Source: Chloroflexota bacterium (GTDB lineage Bacteria; Chloroflexota; Anaerolineae; UBA7937; B3-Chlor). Taken from it: a stretch of 64,000 nucleotides of DNA. Numbering within the stretch: the stretch's first letter is position 1; each line of letters begins with the position of its first letter. A model generated the notes under the pieces. That model was not told the DNA's origin, ran no database searches, and saw nothing but the letters and a program-made list of their open reading frames with translations. The stretch covers positions 1-64,000 of the forward strand of contig JAUWLF010000006.1 of NCBI GenBank assembly GCA_030613785.1, read 5' to 3'. The position numbers were made by a program, and so were the translations under genes. This document shows, piece by piece, positions 48,833-58,026 of this stretch.

Positions 48833-48967
48833 GATCTACTTCCACCGCTGTATGCTTCTGAAACACCGAGAATGGCCGACAGCATAGCGGGCTGCCGACC
48901 ATTCGCTGATGACATAGCGCCCATCCTGGAGCAGAGGGGTGACTTCCCCGCTACGCAACTTGTCGTC

Positions 48968-49044
<77 letters not shown>

Positions 49045-49067
49045 TTGGGTCATCTTTGACTATTCAT

Positions 49068-49096
49068 ATTATAGCGCATCCATGCCTCTTTGACAA
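49068..49096 (-). promoter_or_regulatory. Promoter of tRNA-Pro
   Basis: Minus strand: TTGTCA (49096-49091), 17-base spacer, TATAAT (49073-49068). Transcription would start near 49061, 17 bases before the mature 5' end. The sensor kinase operon lies downstream on the same strand and could receive read-through. Confidence 0.75.
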
Positions 49097-49253
49097 GCGG
49101 TCCTCCATGGGGTGTGGAGGGAAGATCCCCAGAGCTGGGTGCAGGTTGTAGATGCCTCCCCAGCACAAGACTATTGGCCTTCTTCGACATGCTTTCCGTG
49201 GTGATTCCAGCCAACAGGGTTTGACACGTGTCCTCTGAGGCCAAGCGCCTTGT

Positions 49254-49991
49254 CTAGCCGCACGACGTGCCGTCCGGCTGGGCCGACGCCACCGTTCGCT
49301 CTCCGCGTTTCACGACGGGCGGCAGATCGGCCAAGGCGATTCCTCGCATCTTCATGCCAAAGACCGTGGCGAAGTTGCGACTCGCTCGCTCTCGCACCCT
49401 GGCCATGCTCACCACAGAACCCGACACCGCGGCCATGGAGGTGACCTCCTTGCCCACAAGACCGCACGGAACAACGAGCTCAAAATGAGACGGGTCAGGA
49501 GCCACGTTGAGAGCGAAGCCGTGGTAGGTGATCCAATCCTCGATGCGGACCCCAAGAGCAGCGATCTTCCTGTGTTCGTCGAGCCAGACGCCGATGTTCC
49601 CAGGCAAGCGCTTGCTAGGGATGCCGAAATCGCTTAGAGTGCGTATCAGCACTTCCTCCAGGGAATGCATATACCAACCTACGTCCTGCCGGTGTTGTCG
49701 TAAGTCCAGAATGGGATAGCCTACCAGTTGGCCGGGACCGTGATAGGTAACGTCTCCTCCGCGCTCCACACGACGCACCTCGACGCCATGATCGGCCAGC
49801 CATTGTTCAGTAACTAGGATGTTCTTCTCGTCCCCGCGCCGCCCGAGAGTAATCACCGGCGGATGTTCGACCAGGATCAGTGTATCCTCGACGAGACCAT
49901 CCCTTCTGGCTCGGACCAGCTGATGTTGCAGATCGAGGATTCTGTCGTAGGGTTCCAGGCCCACGTCTAGTATGTTCAGTGTGTTCCTCAT
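49254..49991 (-). CDS. lipB: Octanoyltransferase LipB
   Basis: LipB moves octanoyl groups from acyl carrier protein to lipoyl domains, the first step of de novo lipoylation. ATG 49991 gives 245 residues and fits the family N-terminus (LNILDVGLEPYDRILDLQ). In-frame ATG and GTG codons 21 and 45 bases upstream are less likely. Visible motifs: HPPVITLGRRGDEKNIL, the RGGDVTYHGPGQLVGYPI substrate site, RKIAALGVRIEDWITYHGFALNV with the catalytic Lys, and VVPCGLVGKEVTSM with the acyl-carrying Cys. LipA is not in the window. Confidence 0.94.
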   Translation of the reverse strand: MRNTLNILDVGLEPYDRILDLQHQLVRARRDGLVEDTLILVEHPPVITLGRRGDEKNILVTEQWLADHGVEVRRVERGGDVTYHGPGQLVGYPILDLRQHRQDVGWYMHSLEEVLIRTLSDFGIPSKRLPGNIGVWLDEHRKIAALGVRIEDWITYHGFALNVAPDPSHFELVVPCGLVGKEVTSMAAVSGSVVSMARVRERASRNFATVFGMKMRGIALADLPPVVKRGERTVASAQPDGTSCG

Positions 49992-50323
49992 ATCGCCGTC
50001 AGGGCCTCTCATGTTTCTGTATGATACGCGACGCACCCCATGGCGGCACTTCGGCTGCCGAACTAGACTCCCCAGGCGGCACTCTCAAGACTCAGAGACC
50101 AGTATCACGGGGCCATGGGTTCGTGCCTTGTTGGATGAGTCGCCCGATCGGCGAATCCGGGATCACCGGGAGCATTGCTTCCCTCAAAGTGCTCTCGACC
50201 GGCGCCCAGAAGCGGCCCGGCCGCCTCGAGCACCGGAAGGCGCGGTGCAGGGATTCTCACTGGGACCCCGGCCTTTGCATCCTCTTCTCGAACCAGCCAG
50301 CACCACGCAGGCGGTCAGTTCAC
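49992..50323. other. Gap between the glycosyltransferase and lipB
   Basis: No convincing gene. On the minus strand a TATCAT (50027-50022) could be a -10 for lipB but lacks a good -35. Plus-strand frames across this gap extend into the opposing glycosyltransferase gene and have no ribosome site. Confidence 0.45.
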
Positions 50324-51004
50324 TCAATCTGTGAAGCGGAATCGTATCAACGCCCACAGGGTGGGCAGGCCATCCAAAGGAGTAAGCTTCTTGTCAGTGC
50401 GTGGGGAATACCATATGGGCACTTGGTGTATGTGGTAGTTCCTCTTCAGTATTTTCGCTGTGATCTCGGCCTCGATGTCGAAGCCCTCAGATCTGAGTTG
50501 TGTATTATCCAGCACATCCTTGGCCATGAGTTTGTAGCAGGTCTCCATGTCCCTCAGATTGGAGCCGTAGAGTAGATTGGTGAGCATGGTCAGGAGAAGA
50601 TTGCCCCAACGGAGGTACCATTTCTGTCCGGCGAGCGACCGCACGCCGTACACCACTTTAGCCTCACCTTCCCGCAAAGCTCCCACTAGCTTGTGGAAGT
50701 CGTGAGGATCGTACTCCAGATCAGCATCTTGGATGATCACCGCATCCCCCGAGGCCGCAGCAAGGGCTGTCCTGATTGCCGCGCCCTTTCCCCGATTGTG
50801 GTGATGCCTGATCACGAGAAGCCCGTCTTCATGCAGGCTGGAGAGTATCTCGGGGGTTCTGTCCGTGGAGCAATCATCTACGACGATGATCTCTTTCTCC
50901 AGGTCAACCGCGGCGACGCGTTTCAAGACCTCTTCTACGGTTGCCTCTTCGTTGTAGACGGGAACCAGAACTGATAGTTTCAATTGACCCTTCTCGCTAG
51001 TCAC
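50324..51004 (-). CDS. Family-2 glycosyltransferase (polyprenyl-phosphate sugar transferase-like)
   Basis: A 226-residue GT2 enzyme without membrane segments. LSVLVPVYNEEATVEEVLKRV, IIVVDDCSTDRTPEIL, HHNRGKGAAIRTAL and VIIQDADLEYDPHDF (the DxD metal site) are those of DPM1-like transferases, which make polyprenyl-phosphate mannose or glucose from nucleotide sugars. The size matches. Such donors feed GT-C enzymes like those at 38.8-45.8 kb, but the genes are 4.5 kb apart and not in one operon. A promoter with perfect -10 lies upstream. Confidence 0.88.
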   Translation of the reverse strand: MTSEKGQLKLSVLVPVYNEEATVEEVLKRVAAVDLEKEIIVVDDCSTDRTPEILSSLHEDGLLVIRHHHNRGKGAAIRTALAAASGDAVIIQDADLEYDPHDFHKLVGALREGEAKVVYGVRSLAGQKWYLRWGNLLLTMLTNLLYGSNLRDMETCYKLMAKDVLDNTQLRSEGFDIEAEITAKILKRNYHIHQVPIWYSPRTDKKLTPLDGLPTLWALIRFRFTD

Positions 51005-51033
51005 GTCGGCGGTCTACCCGCTGTTCAAGGCGT

Positions 51034-51062
51034 ATTATAGTCCAACTCTATCCTCTGGACAA
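51034..51062 (-). promoter_or_regulatory. Promoter of the family-2 glycosyltransferase
   Basis: Minus strand TTGTCC (51062-51057) and TATAAT (51039-51034), spacer 17. The predicted start near 51027 is about 23 bases before the start codon. Confidence 0.65.
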
Positions 51063-51115
51063 AGCATGACGGAGGTGGCATGCCGCTGCCAGTGGCCCAG
51101 GATCGCTTCGCTGAG

Positions 51116-51121
51116 TATAAT
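51116..51121 (+). promoter_or_regulatory. -10 element upstream of the M20 gene
   Basis: A perfect TATAAT on the plus strand. The hexamer at the -35 distance is poor, so only the -10 is supported. It faces away from the glycosyltransferase promoter, making a divergent region. Confidence 0.4.
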
Positions 51122-51210
51122 AGGGTTGATCTGCATTGCGGCCCCGCAGGCCACCGCCGTGGCTAATGGTGCAAGGAAACGCCACTGGGACCATTCTGGA
51201 GGGTCACAAG

Positions 51211-52380
51211 ATGTTGAAACGCGCTCATGCGATCGCAGACGAGTTGGTCAGACTGCGCCGGGCTATCCATCGGCGCCCAGAGCTAGGCTTTGAGGAGTTC
51301 AAAACGGCCCAGTTGGTGGCCCAAACTCTGGAATCTCTGGGTCTCGAAGTTGACACCGGCGTGGGGAAGACGGGGGTCATCGGCTACCTTGGTCAAGACG
51401 GACCGACGGTGGCTATCCGTGCGGACATGGACGCTCTACCCATCCAGGAGCAGAACGACGTGTCGTACGCTTCCCAGATTCCAGGCGTGATGCACGCTTG
51501 TGGTCACGATGGCCACACTGCCATGGCCTTGGGTGCGGCCATGCTCCTGAGGGAGATGGAGTCGCCTGGACAAGTGCGGTTCCTGTTTCAGCCCTCCGAG
51601 GAACGATGCGATGAAGAGGGGAAGAGCGGAGCCGCACGCCTGGTCGAGGACGGAGCCATGCGTGGTGTGGACGCGATTGTGGCGCTCCATGTGGAGCCGA
51701 GATTGGAAACAGGACAGATCAAGGTGGCGGCCGGTCCCATCTGCGCGGCCGCCGATGCTTTCCACGCCGTCATCCTTGGAAAAGGATGTCACGGCGCTTT
51801 CCCTCACCTGGGGGTGGACCCCATCTTCATTGGCGCGCAAGTGATATGCGCCATCCAGGGCATTGTGGCCCGCCAACTGGACCCTACGCAGCCCGCCGTT
51901 GTAACCATCGGCTCGATCCACGGGGGGACCGCTGGCAACGTGATTCCCTCCGAAGTGGTGCTGAAGGGCACGATCCGGAGTCTGGATGAAGATGTTCGTC
52001 GCGAGGCCCGGCATGAATTGAAGAGAGCCTTGGGCATATCGAGGGCGATGGGCGGCGATTTCCGGCTCGAGATCGGCGAAGGATATCCGGTGCTTGTGAA
52101 CGATGAACAGGTAGCGCAACTCATCCGCGAGGTGGGTAGCGACCTTCTGGGAGCCGATTCCGTGCACATCGAAGAACCCGAAATGGGGGCTGAGGACTTC
52201 AGTCTGCTGGCCAGCGAGGCACCAGGGGCCATGTTCTCCTTAGGAGTGAAGCACAAGGGAAGAACCGATGTCCGCCCTCTGCATAGCCCCGATTTCGACA
52301 TTGATGAGGGATCTCTACCCATAGGGGCAGCGATCCTGGCCGAGACAGCGCGACGGTATCTGTTGGAGAAGAACGGATGA
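51211..52380 (+). CDS. M20-family amidohydrolase (N-acyl-amino-acid/hippurate hydrolase type)
   Basis: Start at ATG 51211, with GGAGGG seven bases upstream. The in-frame ATG at 51136 lacks a site. The 389-residue zinc peptidase contains LRRAIHRRPELGFEE, the first metal site AIRADMDALPIQE, HACGHDGHTAMALGAAML, FLFQPSEE, a dimerisation domain (GKGCHGAFPHLGVDPI) and the C-terminal EEPEMGAEDFSLL with a metal-binding Glu. These fit the M20D group that removes acyl groups from amino acids. The exact substrate is unknown. The last codons overlap the next gene (ATGA). Confidence 0.9.
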   Translation: MLKRAHAIADELVRLRRAIHRRPELGFEEFKTAQLVAQTLESLGLEVDTGVGKTGVIGYLGQDGPTVAIRADMDALPIQEQNDVSYASQIPGVMHACGHDGHTAMALGAAMLLREMESPGQVRFLFQPSEERCDEEGKSGAARLVEDGAMRGVDAIVALHVEPRLETGQIKVAAGPICAAADAFHAVILGKGCHGAFPHLGVDPIFIGAQVICAIQGIVARQLDPTQPAVVTIGSIHGGTAGNVIPSEVVLKGTIRSLDEDVRREARHELKRALGISRAMGGDFRLEIGEGYPVLVNDEQVAQLIREVGSDLLGADSVHIEEPEMGAEDFSLLASEAPGAMFSLGVKHKGRTDVRPLHSPDFDIDEGSLPIGAAILAETARRYLLEKNG

Positions 52381-53270
52381 GAGCGACCACGACTTGTATA
52401 CCCTGCTACCTGAAACAGGCCCTGTCAGCCGCACGAGAAGTCACCGACAATCCGGAGACACAGCGCCGCGTACTGAATGAGGTGGCCCAGTTGTTGCCCG
52501 ACCTACCCCTGGAGAACAGTCCGGCTGAGAATTCTACCTATGTCCTGTGGCGAGCACACGAACTCCTGGACTGTAACGACCCCTTCGCGGCCAAGAAACG
52601 TCACTACAACGAACTGGCTCTGAGCATGTATGCTGATCTCAAGGCGGTGGTTCAAGGATCTGAGAATCCCCTCCAGACCGCAGTGAAGGTCGCTGCCGCA
52701 GGAAACATCATCGATCTTGGAATCCTGGACAAAGACGATGTCGATCTGGGTGCGGTTCTGGAGGAAGTTCTAGCCCAAGGCCTTGCCATCGATGAGATCG
52801 GGCTTCTTGAGAGTGAACTTGAGAAGACGAAACGAGTCCTGTACCTTGCTGACAATGCCGGAGAGACCGTTTTCGACAAATTGTTGATCGAGGAGTTGGT
52901 GACACGAGGGGTAGATGTGGTGCTGGCCGTCAAGGGTGCACCCATCCTAAATGATGCCACGATGAAAGATGCCCTGGTGGTCGCCATGGATGAGGTCGCT
53001 CGAATCGTGAGTAACGGGTCGCCGATGATAGGCACGGACTTGAAGACCTGTTCGGCGGAGTTCTTGCGAGAGTTCGAAGATGCGGACCTCGTCGTCAGCA
53101 AGGGCCAGGCGAACTTCGAAACGCTCAACGAGACCTCAGCCCCGATCTTCTTCATACTGAAGGCCAAGTGCCCAGAGGTAGCTAGAGAGCTTGGGGGAGC
53201 CATGGGCGATGTTGTGGGCATGTTCAACAGAGGGGGAAACCACGCACGAACTGGGAGTGACAGGCGCTAA
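52377..53270 (+). CDS. DUF89/ARMT1-like metal-dependent phosphatase
   Basis: A 297-residue protein of the DUF89 family, recently linked to metabolite damage control (dephosphorylating unwanted sugar phosphates). The N-terminal CIPCYLKQAL with its Cys pair belongs to the prokaryotic subgroup. NPLQTAVKVAAAGNIIDLG and LYLADNAGETVFDKLLIEEL (with the metal-binding Asp-Asn) and DLVVSKGQANFETLNE near the C-terminus are the conserved blocks. It is coupled by a four-base overlap to the M20 gene. The metabolic connection between the two is not obvious. Confidence 0.87.
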   Translation: MRATTTCIPCYLKQALSAAREVTDNPETQRRVLNEVAQLLPDLPLENSPAENSTYVLWRAHELLDCNDPFAAKKRHYNELALSMYADLKAVVQGSENPLQTAVKVAAAGNIIDLGILDKDDVDLGAVLEEVLAQGLAIDEIGLLESELEKTKRVLYLADNAGETVFDKLLIEELVTRGVDVVLAVKGAPILNDATMKDALVVAMDEVARIVSNGSPMIGTDLKTCSAEFLREFEDADLVVSKGQANFETLNETSAPIFFILKAKCPEVARELGGAMGDVVGMFNRGGNHARTGSDRR

Positions 53271-53285
53271 GACGCACAGGGTGTG

Positions 53286-55586
53286 TCAAGCCGCAGCGGT
53301 TAGTCTCGTCGGCCAGACTACTACCGCTACAAGGGCCAAGAGATAGGCCAGTTGCCCAGCGAGCAAAGCCACAGTGAATCCGAAGCGTATGGACAACATG
53401 GCCGCCAGCACCGCACCCAGGACCGAGAGGGTGCCGTTAATGCCCCAGGCCCAGGGTACCACCCTGGGCTCTCTACGATGGAGCGCCCTTATCCCCAGTG
53501 GAAACGGCATGCCCATTAGCAAGCCCAGAGGGCAGAGCAGAACAACCGTCAACCCTATCCTGTGGGCTACGTCGAGTCCGGTGAACGTCTGCAAGAACCA
53601 AGAATTGCCGAAGTTGTAGAGACCCAGCAGCAACACGATGCTGAGGAGAATCCCCTTGTGACAAGTGCCTCTCTTCAGCAAACCCAACCAGCCACTCAGG
53701 TAACTCCCCAGTCCGCCAAAAAAGAGGAGAGAGAAGAGAATAACTGAGATGGCGTAGGCAGGATGACCCAGAAACAGAACGAATCTTTGGATCAATATGA
53801 TCTCCACCAGTAGGAAGCCCACCCCCAGGCAGGCGAAATACAGGAAGGCCCCAGAATAGTCTGCCACGAGTTCGCGGAATGATCTCCCTCTCAGGGCCGC
53901 CAAGGGCGCCAGGATCAAGAGAACGGCCAGTAGAGATACAATGGTGAACAGGAATATCAGTGTGTCGTTCTGCTCGCAAAAGAAGAAGAAAGGCCGATCA
54001 TCGGTAGACGACGACACGCTGCAAGTCAGTCCATGAGTGCGCTGGAAATCCTCCCTGTCGGTGGACTCAATGAAATCCTTGAAGATCTGTTCCCGTTGTC
54101 TAGCCGGCGTGTACAGCAAGGCAAACCAATAAGTGTCACCAGCCTCCTCCAGGGCCTGCAACTCGTTGGGGGTGAAGGGGGTCCTCTTGACAAGCAAGCT
54201 GCCCAGATACTCGCGCCTGGCCACCACAATGTGTTCCTCTGGATTGGCGATCTGCAACTCAATCAGCGCATCCAGGGCCAAGGACGTCATCCTTAACATC
54301 TCCTCCGGACTGTCAACATACCACCTGGTCATGGCAAGAACGCCATCGTCGGTTAGATGCTGTAGGTAGTCCACAAACGCTTCTTTGGTATAGAGATAGT
54401 TCTCCGTCAGGGCATAAGCTCCCGCCTGACTGGCCGCCCAGGTATCTACCAGCGTCGCCTGGATGATGTCGTACCTTCTGTCCGAGTTGCGGATGAAACT
54501 CCTGCCCTCATCCACCACTGCCGCAACATCGGGCCTGCTATATGGCTGACCAGAGAAATCGGCAAACCGGTGATCGACGATATCCATCATCAGAGGGTTT
54601 ATCTCCACCGCGGTGACGGATTCGCTTCCAAAAAGCAGGGCCATCAAGACCTCTGAACCCCCGCCCGAGCCGATAATCAAGATGTCCTTCTTGTCACTGA
54701 GGTGATAAGGCAGCGAAGCCAGCTCCAACCTGAGAGGTTCCAGCTTCGCGAAGTCCCCGTCAAACCCAACCATGGCCGTGAAAGCGTATCCATCTATGAG
54801 GATGGATTTCCTTTCCAGGTCCTCCGACAGGGGATTCGAGGCATAAACTGCCACCCTGGAGAAGGAGTTCCACTTCTCGTAGATGGGCTCCTCCTCAGCG
54901 GTTCCTTTGACCTGCCTGATCCCTATCAACCCTTGGTTGGCATTGAAGGCAGTGAAGAGTCCCAGAATCAGCCCCACCACAAGCGCAGCGTAGACACATC
55001 TTCTTTCCCCCGTCACCCAGGCAAACACCAAGGCCGCGCCGGACCCCAGGATGGAAACAACTAGCACTCCCTGTACACCACCGAACAGGTTCATGACGGG
55101 GACGATTAGGATACAACCCAAACTGGCTCCCACGAGGTCAGCGAAGTATATCCTGCTCGCCGCGTCGCCGAAGTGGGTCAGTATCAGGGAGATGGCGAGA
55201 CCGCTGAAGAAGAACGGGAGCGCCATCGCGCATACGATGATAACAAACCCCAGCCCCTGCGCGGTAGTCAGTGAACGCACAGAGAGTTCCAACTCTGGAG
55301 GGACCTTCAACACCATCACCAAGCCTAGCGGAAGGGAGAGGGAGAAAAGAAGACAAGACAGGAAGGCCTGCTGAGCAGCCCTATCCTTGGGAAACCGGTG
55401 AGCCAGCAGATAGATGTATGTCCCGGCCACGCTCATCCCGAGGAGGGCTAGGGAAACTGCCAGGAAACCAAAGTGATACATCATGACCACAGACGCAATG
55501 CGGGTCAAGACGAGTTCGTACGTCAACGCAGAGAGACTGATGAGAAAGACTCCCCCCATCAGTCCTGCCTTCCTCCACCCTTTCAC
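53286..55586 (-). CDS. Membrane protein with internal spermidine-synthase-like domain
   Basis: The 766-residue product starts from GTG 55586. Residues 1-215 contain about seven transmembrane helices, residues 220-510 a spermidine-synthase/methyltransferase-type Rossmann domain (DILIIGSGGGSEVL, VTAVEINPLMMDIV, YDIIQATLVDTW), and residues 530-766 further helices. This layout is known in bacteria as a polyamine-aminopropyltransferase-like membrane protein of undefined activity. The AdoMet-type Gly loop and the acidic residue after strand 2 (Glu in VEINP) are present. Transcribed divergently from the helicase gene. Confidence 0.83.
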   Translation of the reverse strand: MKGWRKAGLMGGVFLISLSALTYELVLTRIASVVMMYHFGFLAVSLALLGMSVAGTYIYLLAHRFPKDRAAQQAFLSCLLFSLSLPLGLVMVLKVPPELELSVRSLTTAQGLGFVIIVCAMALPFFFSGLAISLILTHFGDAASRIYFADLVGASLGCILIVPVMNLFGGVQGVLVVSILGSGAALVFAWVTGERRCVYAALVVGLILGLFTAFNANQGLIGIRQVKGTAEEEPIYEKWNSFSRVAVYASNPLSEDLERKSILIDGYAFTAMVGFDGDFAKLEPLRLELASLPYHLSDKKDILIIGSGGGSEVLMALLFGSESVTAVEINPLMMDIVDHRFADFSGQPYSRPDVAAVVDEGRSFIRNSDRRYDIIQATLVDTWAASQAGAYALTENYLYTKEAFVDYLQHLTDDGVLAMTRWYVDSPEEMLRMTSLALDALIELQIANPEEHIVVARREYLGSLLVKRTPFTPNELQALEEAGDTYWFALLYTPARQREQIFKDFIESTDREDFQRTHGLTCSVSSSTDDRPFFFFCEQNDTLIFLFTIVSLLAVLLILAPLAALRGRSFRELVADYSGAFLYFACLGVGFLLVEIILIQRFVLFLGHPAYAISVILFSLLFFGGLGSYLSGWLGLLKRGTCHKGILLSIVLLLGLYNFGNSWFLQTFTGLDVAHRIGLTVVLLCPLGLLMGMPFPLGIRALHRREPRVVPWAWGINGTLSVLGAVLAAMLSIRFGFTVALLAGQLAYLLALVAVVVWPTRLTAAA

Positions 55587-55627
55587 CGTAGCGTTGGCGC
55601 CTCCCGAGGTAATGCCATCGGCTGCGG

Positions 55628-55656
55628 ATTATAGCATCCGCCTGACGGGCAAGCAA
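55628..55656 (-). promoter_or_regulatory. Promoter of the spermidine-synthase-like gene
   Basis: Minus strand TTGCTT (55656-55651) and TATAAT (55633-55628), spacer 17. Start near 55621, about 35 bases upstream of the GTG start codon. Confidence 0.6.
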
Positions 55657-55690
55657 GCAGGGCTACATTCTGCTCGCGCCAATCGACGCG

Positions 55691-55719
55691 TTGACAAGAC
55701 AGAGAAGACGAGCTACATT
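55691..55719 (+). promoter_or_regulatory. Promoter of the DUF1998 helicase
   Basis: A perfect TTGACA (55691-55696) and TACATT (55714-55719), spacer 17. The predicted start near 55726 lies just before a GGAGGG ribosome site (55727-55732) and GTG at 55738, so the leader is very short. Confidence 0.65.
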
Positions 55720-55737
55720 CCAGTCTGGAGGGCCAGA

Positions 55738-58026
55738 GTGGTGGAAACCGAGCGATTCATAGGTCACCTCAAGACGTTGCCCTCTTACCAAGACCAGATC
55801 ACTCACGTGGAACGGATCTCAGCCCGTCAGGCCAAGTATGGACGTCTGGCGAAGCCATTGCCAGAAACACTGGCCGGGGCTTTGAAGACCTCCGGCATCA
55901 GTCAGCTCTACACCCATCAGGTTGACGCAATCGATGCCATCCGCGAAGGCCATAACGTCGTCGTAACTACTTCTACCGCCAGCGGGAAGACGCTCTGCTA
56001 CAACCTGCCCGTTCTGGAGGCTATTCTCAACGACTGGCGAACCCGCGCTCTGTATTTGTATCCGACCAAGGCCCTGGCCCAGGATCAACTACGGGGTCTA
56101 CACGTCCTCACACGCCAGATTCCGAAAGACCTCAGGTTCGGCACCTACGACGGAGACACTCCTCGATCAGCCAGGGCTCGCCTACGCAAGTCGGCGTCCA
56201 TCATTCTCACCAATCCCGACATGCTCCATCTGGGTATCCTACCCAATCACCGCTTGTGGTCCAGATTCCTGTCCACTCTCCGCTTCGTAGTCATTGACGA
56301 GGCTCACATGTATCGAGGAGTCTTTGGTTCTCAGGTGGCCTGCATCTTGCGCCGTCTGCGGCGGCTGTGCGAACGGTACGGTTCGCAACCCATACTGATC
56401 TGCTCGTCGGCGACCATCGCGAATCCGGCCGAGCACATCCGGAACCTGACAGGCCTGCCGACTCTGGTTGTGGACGAGGACGGCTCACCTCAAGGAACCA
56501 AGGACTTCGTCCTCTGGAACCCGCCCTTCACCGATGAGGAGCGAAGCGCTCGACATAGCGCCAACGTCGAGGCTGCGCAGCTATTCTCCGAACTGGTCCG
56601 CCAAGCCATCCAGACCGTCGCCTTTGCCAAGGCGCGCAAGGTTGCTGAGTTGATCTTGCGCTATAGTCGGGATCTGCTGCGAGAGGAGAACCCTGAGTTA
56701 ATCCCGCTCGTGAAGTCGTACCGCGGGGGATACCTGCCCAAGGAACGGCGACAGATAGAGCAGGAGTTGTTTGACGGACGGTTGCTGGGGGTCACTGCCA
56801 CCAACGCTCTGGAACTGGGTGTGGACATCGGTAGTCTCGACGCCACGGTACTCGTGGGCTATCCTGGCACCGTTGCCAGTACCTGGCAGCAGGCCGGCCG
56901 GTCGGGCCGTGGGATCAGTCACTCGCTATCTTTCCTGATCGGTCTCGACAATCCGCTGGACCAGTACTTCATGCGCTACCCAGAGGATCTCTTCCGTCGG
57001 AGCCACGAAAACGCCTTGCTGGATCCCAGCAACATCTATCTCTTGCAGAAGCATCTGCCCTGCGCTGCCTACGAGATGCCCCTGACGAATCGTGACGAGG
57101 AGCTTTTCGACCCAAGCTTTGGAGAAGCTTTGGTCAAGCTGCAACGAAACGGAAAACTGCAATACCGCAATACCCGCTGGTACTACTCCCTCAGCGGCTA
57201 CCCTGCCGAGGAAGTGAGCATCCGTTCCATATCTGGGGACAGCTTCTTTCTGCTGGATGAATCGAAAGGCTGCGGCGTGCTGGAAGAAATCGAGGCGAGC
57301 ATGGCTTTCTACCGTATCCATCCTGGAGCGATATACTTGCATCAGGGTGCGTCCTACCTGGTTACTCGCCTGGACCTGCACACTCGGACGGCTTATGCCA
57401 GGCCAGTTGACGCCGATTACTACACTCAGCCCAGAGAGATCAACGATTTGAGCATCGTCCGCTCACGACGCAGCCAGGCATACCCGAACACGCACGCCTA
57501 CTACGGCGATGTCAGGGTCACAGAGCAAGTGATCAGCTACAGGCGGAAACAGCAATTCACAGATACCGTGCTTAGCGAGGAACAACTGGACTTGCCCGCT
57601 CAGTCGTTCGTCACCACCGCTCTGTGGTTTGATGTGCCGCAACAGATCAGAGAAATGGTCCGTGGTCGTGTGTCTCTTGACTTTCGCGGTGGCCTTCACG
57701 CTGTGGAACACGCCACCATCGGCATCCTCCCTCTTCTTGCCATGTGCGACCGACAGGACATTGGCGGCCTCTCCACGCCGCACCACGCCGACACGGGTAA
57801 ACCGCAGATCTTCATCTACGATGGCTTTCCTGGAGGTGTGGGGATAGCGGAAAAGGCTTTTGAACTACTTCTGGAGCTATGGGAAGCCACGAGGCGGGCA
57901 ATCGCGGAGTGTCCTTGTGCAGCAGGTTGCCCCTCCTGCACCCACAGCCCCAAGTGTGGCAACAACAACCAGCCCCTGGACAAAGAGGCTGCATTGCTCA
58001 TCCTCCACGGGTTGCTGGCTAGATAA
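55738..58026 (+). CDS. DEAD/DEAH-box helicase with DUF1998 C-terminal domain
   Basis: GTG 55738 is chosen because promoter and ribosome site lie immediately upstream. Longer frames run through the promoter into the divergent gene. The 762-residue superfamily-2 helicase has YTHQVDAI (Q-like motif), TTSTASGKTLCYNLPV (motif I), YPTKALAQDQL, VVIDEAHMYRGVFG (motif II), CSSATIANP (III), GVTATNALELGVDIG (V) and TWQQAGRSGR (VI). The C-terminus carries DUF1998 with four Cys in CPCAAGCPSCTHSPKCGN, probably a metal site. Such helicases (YprA/Hrq1/MrfA type) act in DNA repair of crosslinks. No MrfB exonuclease gene is adjacent. Confidence 0.9.
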   Translation: MVETERFIGHLKTLPSYQDQITHVERISARQAKYGRLAKPLPETLAGALKTSGISQLYTHQVDAIDAIREGHNVVVTTSTASGKTLCYNLPVLEAILNDWRTRALYLYPTKALAQDQLRGLHVLTRQIPKDLRFGTYDGDTPRSARARLRKSASIILTNPDMLHLGILPNHRLWSRFLSTLRFVVIDEAHMYRGVFGSQVACILRRLRRLCERYGSQPILICSSATIANPAEHIRNLTGLPTLVVDEDGSPQGTKDFVLWNPPFTDEERSARHSANVEAAQLFSELVRQAIQTVAFAKARKVAELILRYSRDLLREENPELIPLVKSYRGGYLPKERRQIEQELFDGRLLGVTATNALELGVDIGSLDATVLVGYPGTVASTWQQAGRSGRGISHSLSFLIGLDNPLDQYFMRYPEDLFRRSHENALLDPSNIYLLQKHLPCAAYEMPLTNRDEELFDPSFGEALVKLQRNGKLQYRNTRWYYSLSGYPAEEVSIRSISGDSFFLLDESKGCGVLEEIEASMAFYRIHPGAIYLHQGASYLVTRLDLHTRTAYARPVDADYYTQPREINDLSIVRSRRSQAYPNTHAYYGDVRVTEQVISYRRKQQFTDTVLSEEQLDLPAQSFVTTALWFDVPQQIREMVRGRVSLDFRGGLHAVEHATIGILPLLAMCDRQDIGGLSTPHHADTGKPQIFIYDGFPGGVGIAEKAFELLLELWEATRRAIAECPCAAGCPSCTHSPKCGNNNQPLDKEAALLILHGLLAR

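Noticed and set aside
49880-50575. 231-codon plus-strand open frame opposite lipB and the glycosyltransferase
   Set aside because: It overlaps two well-identified minus-strand genes, has no ribosome site and shows no family pattern.
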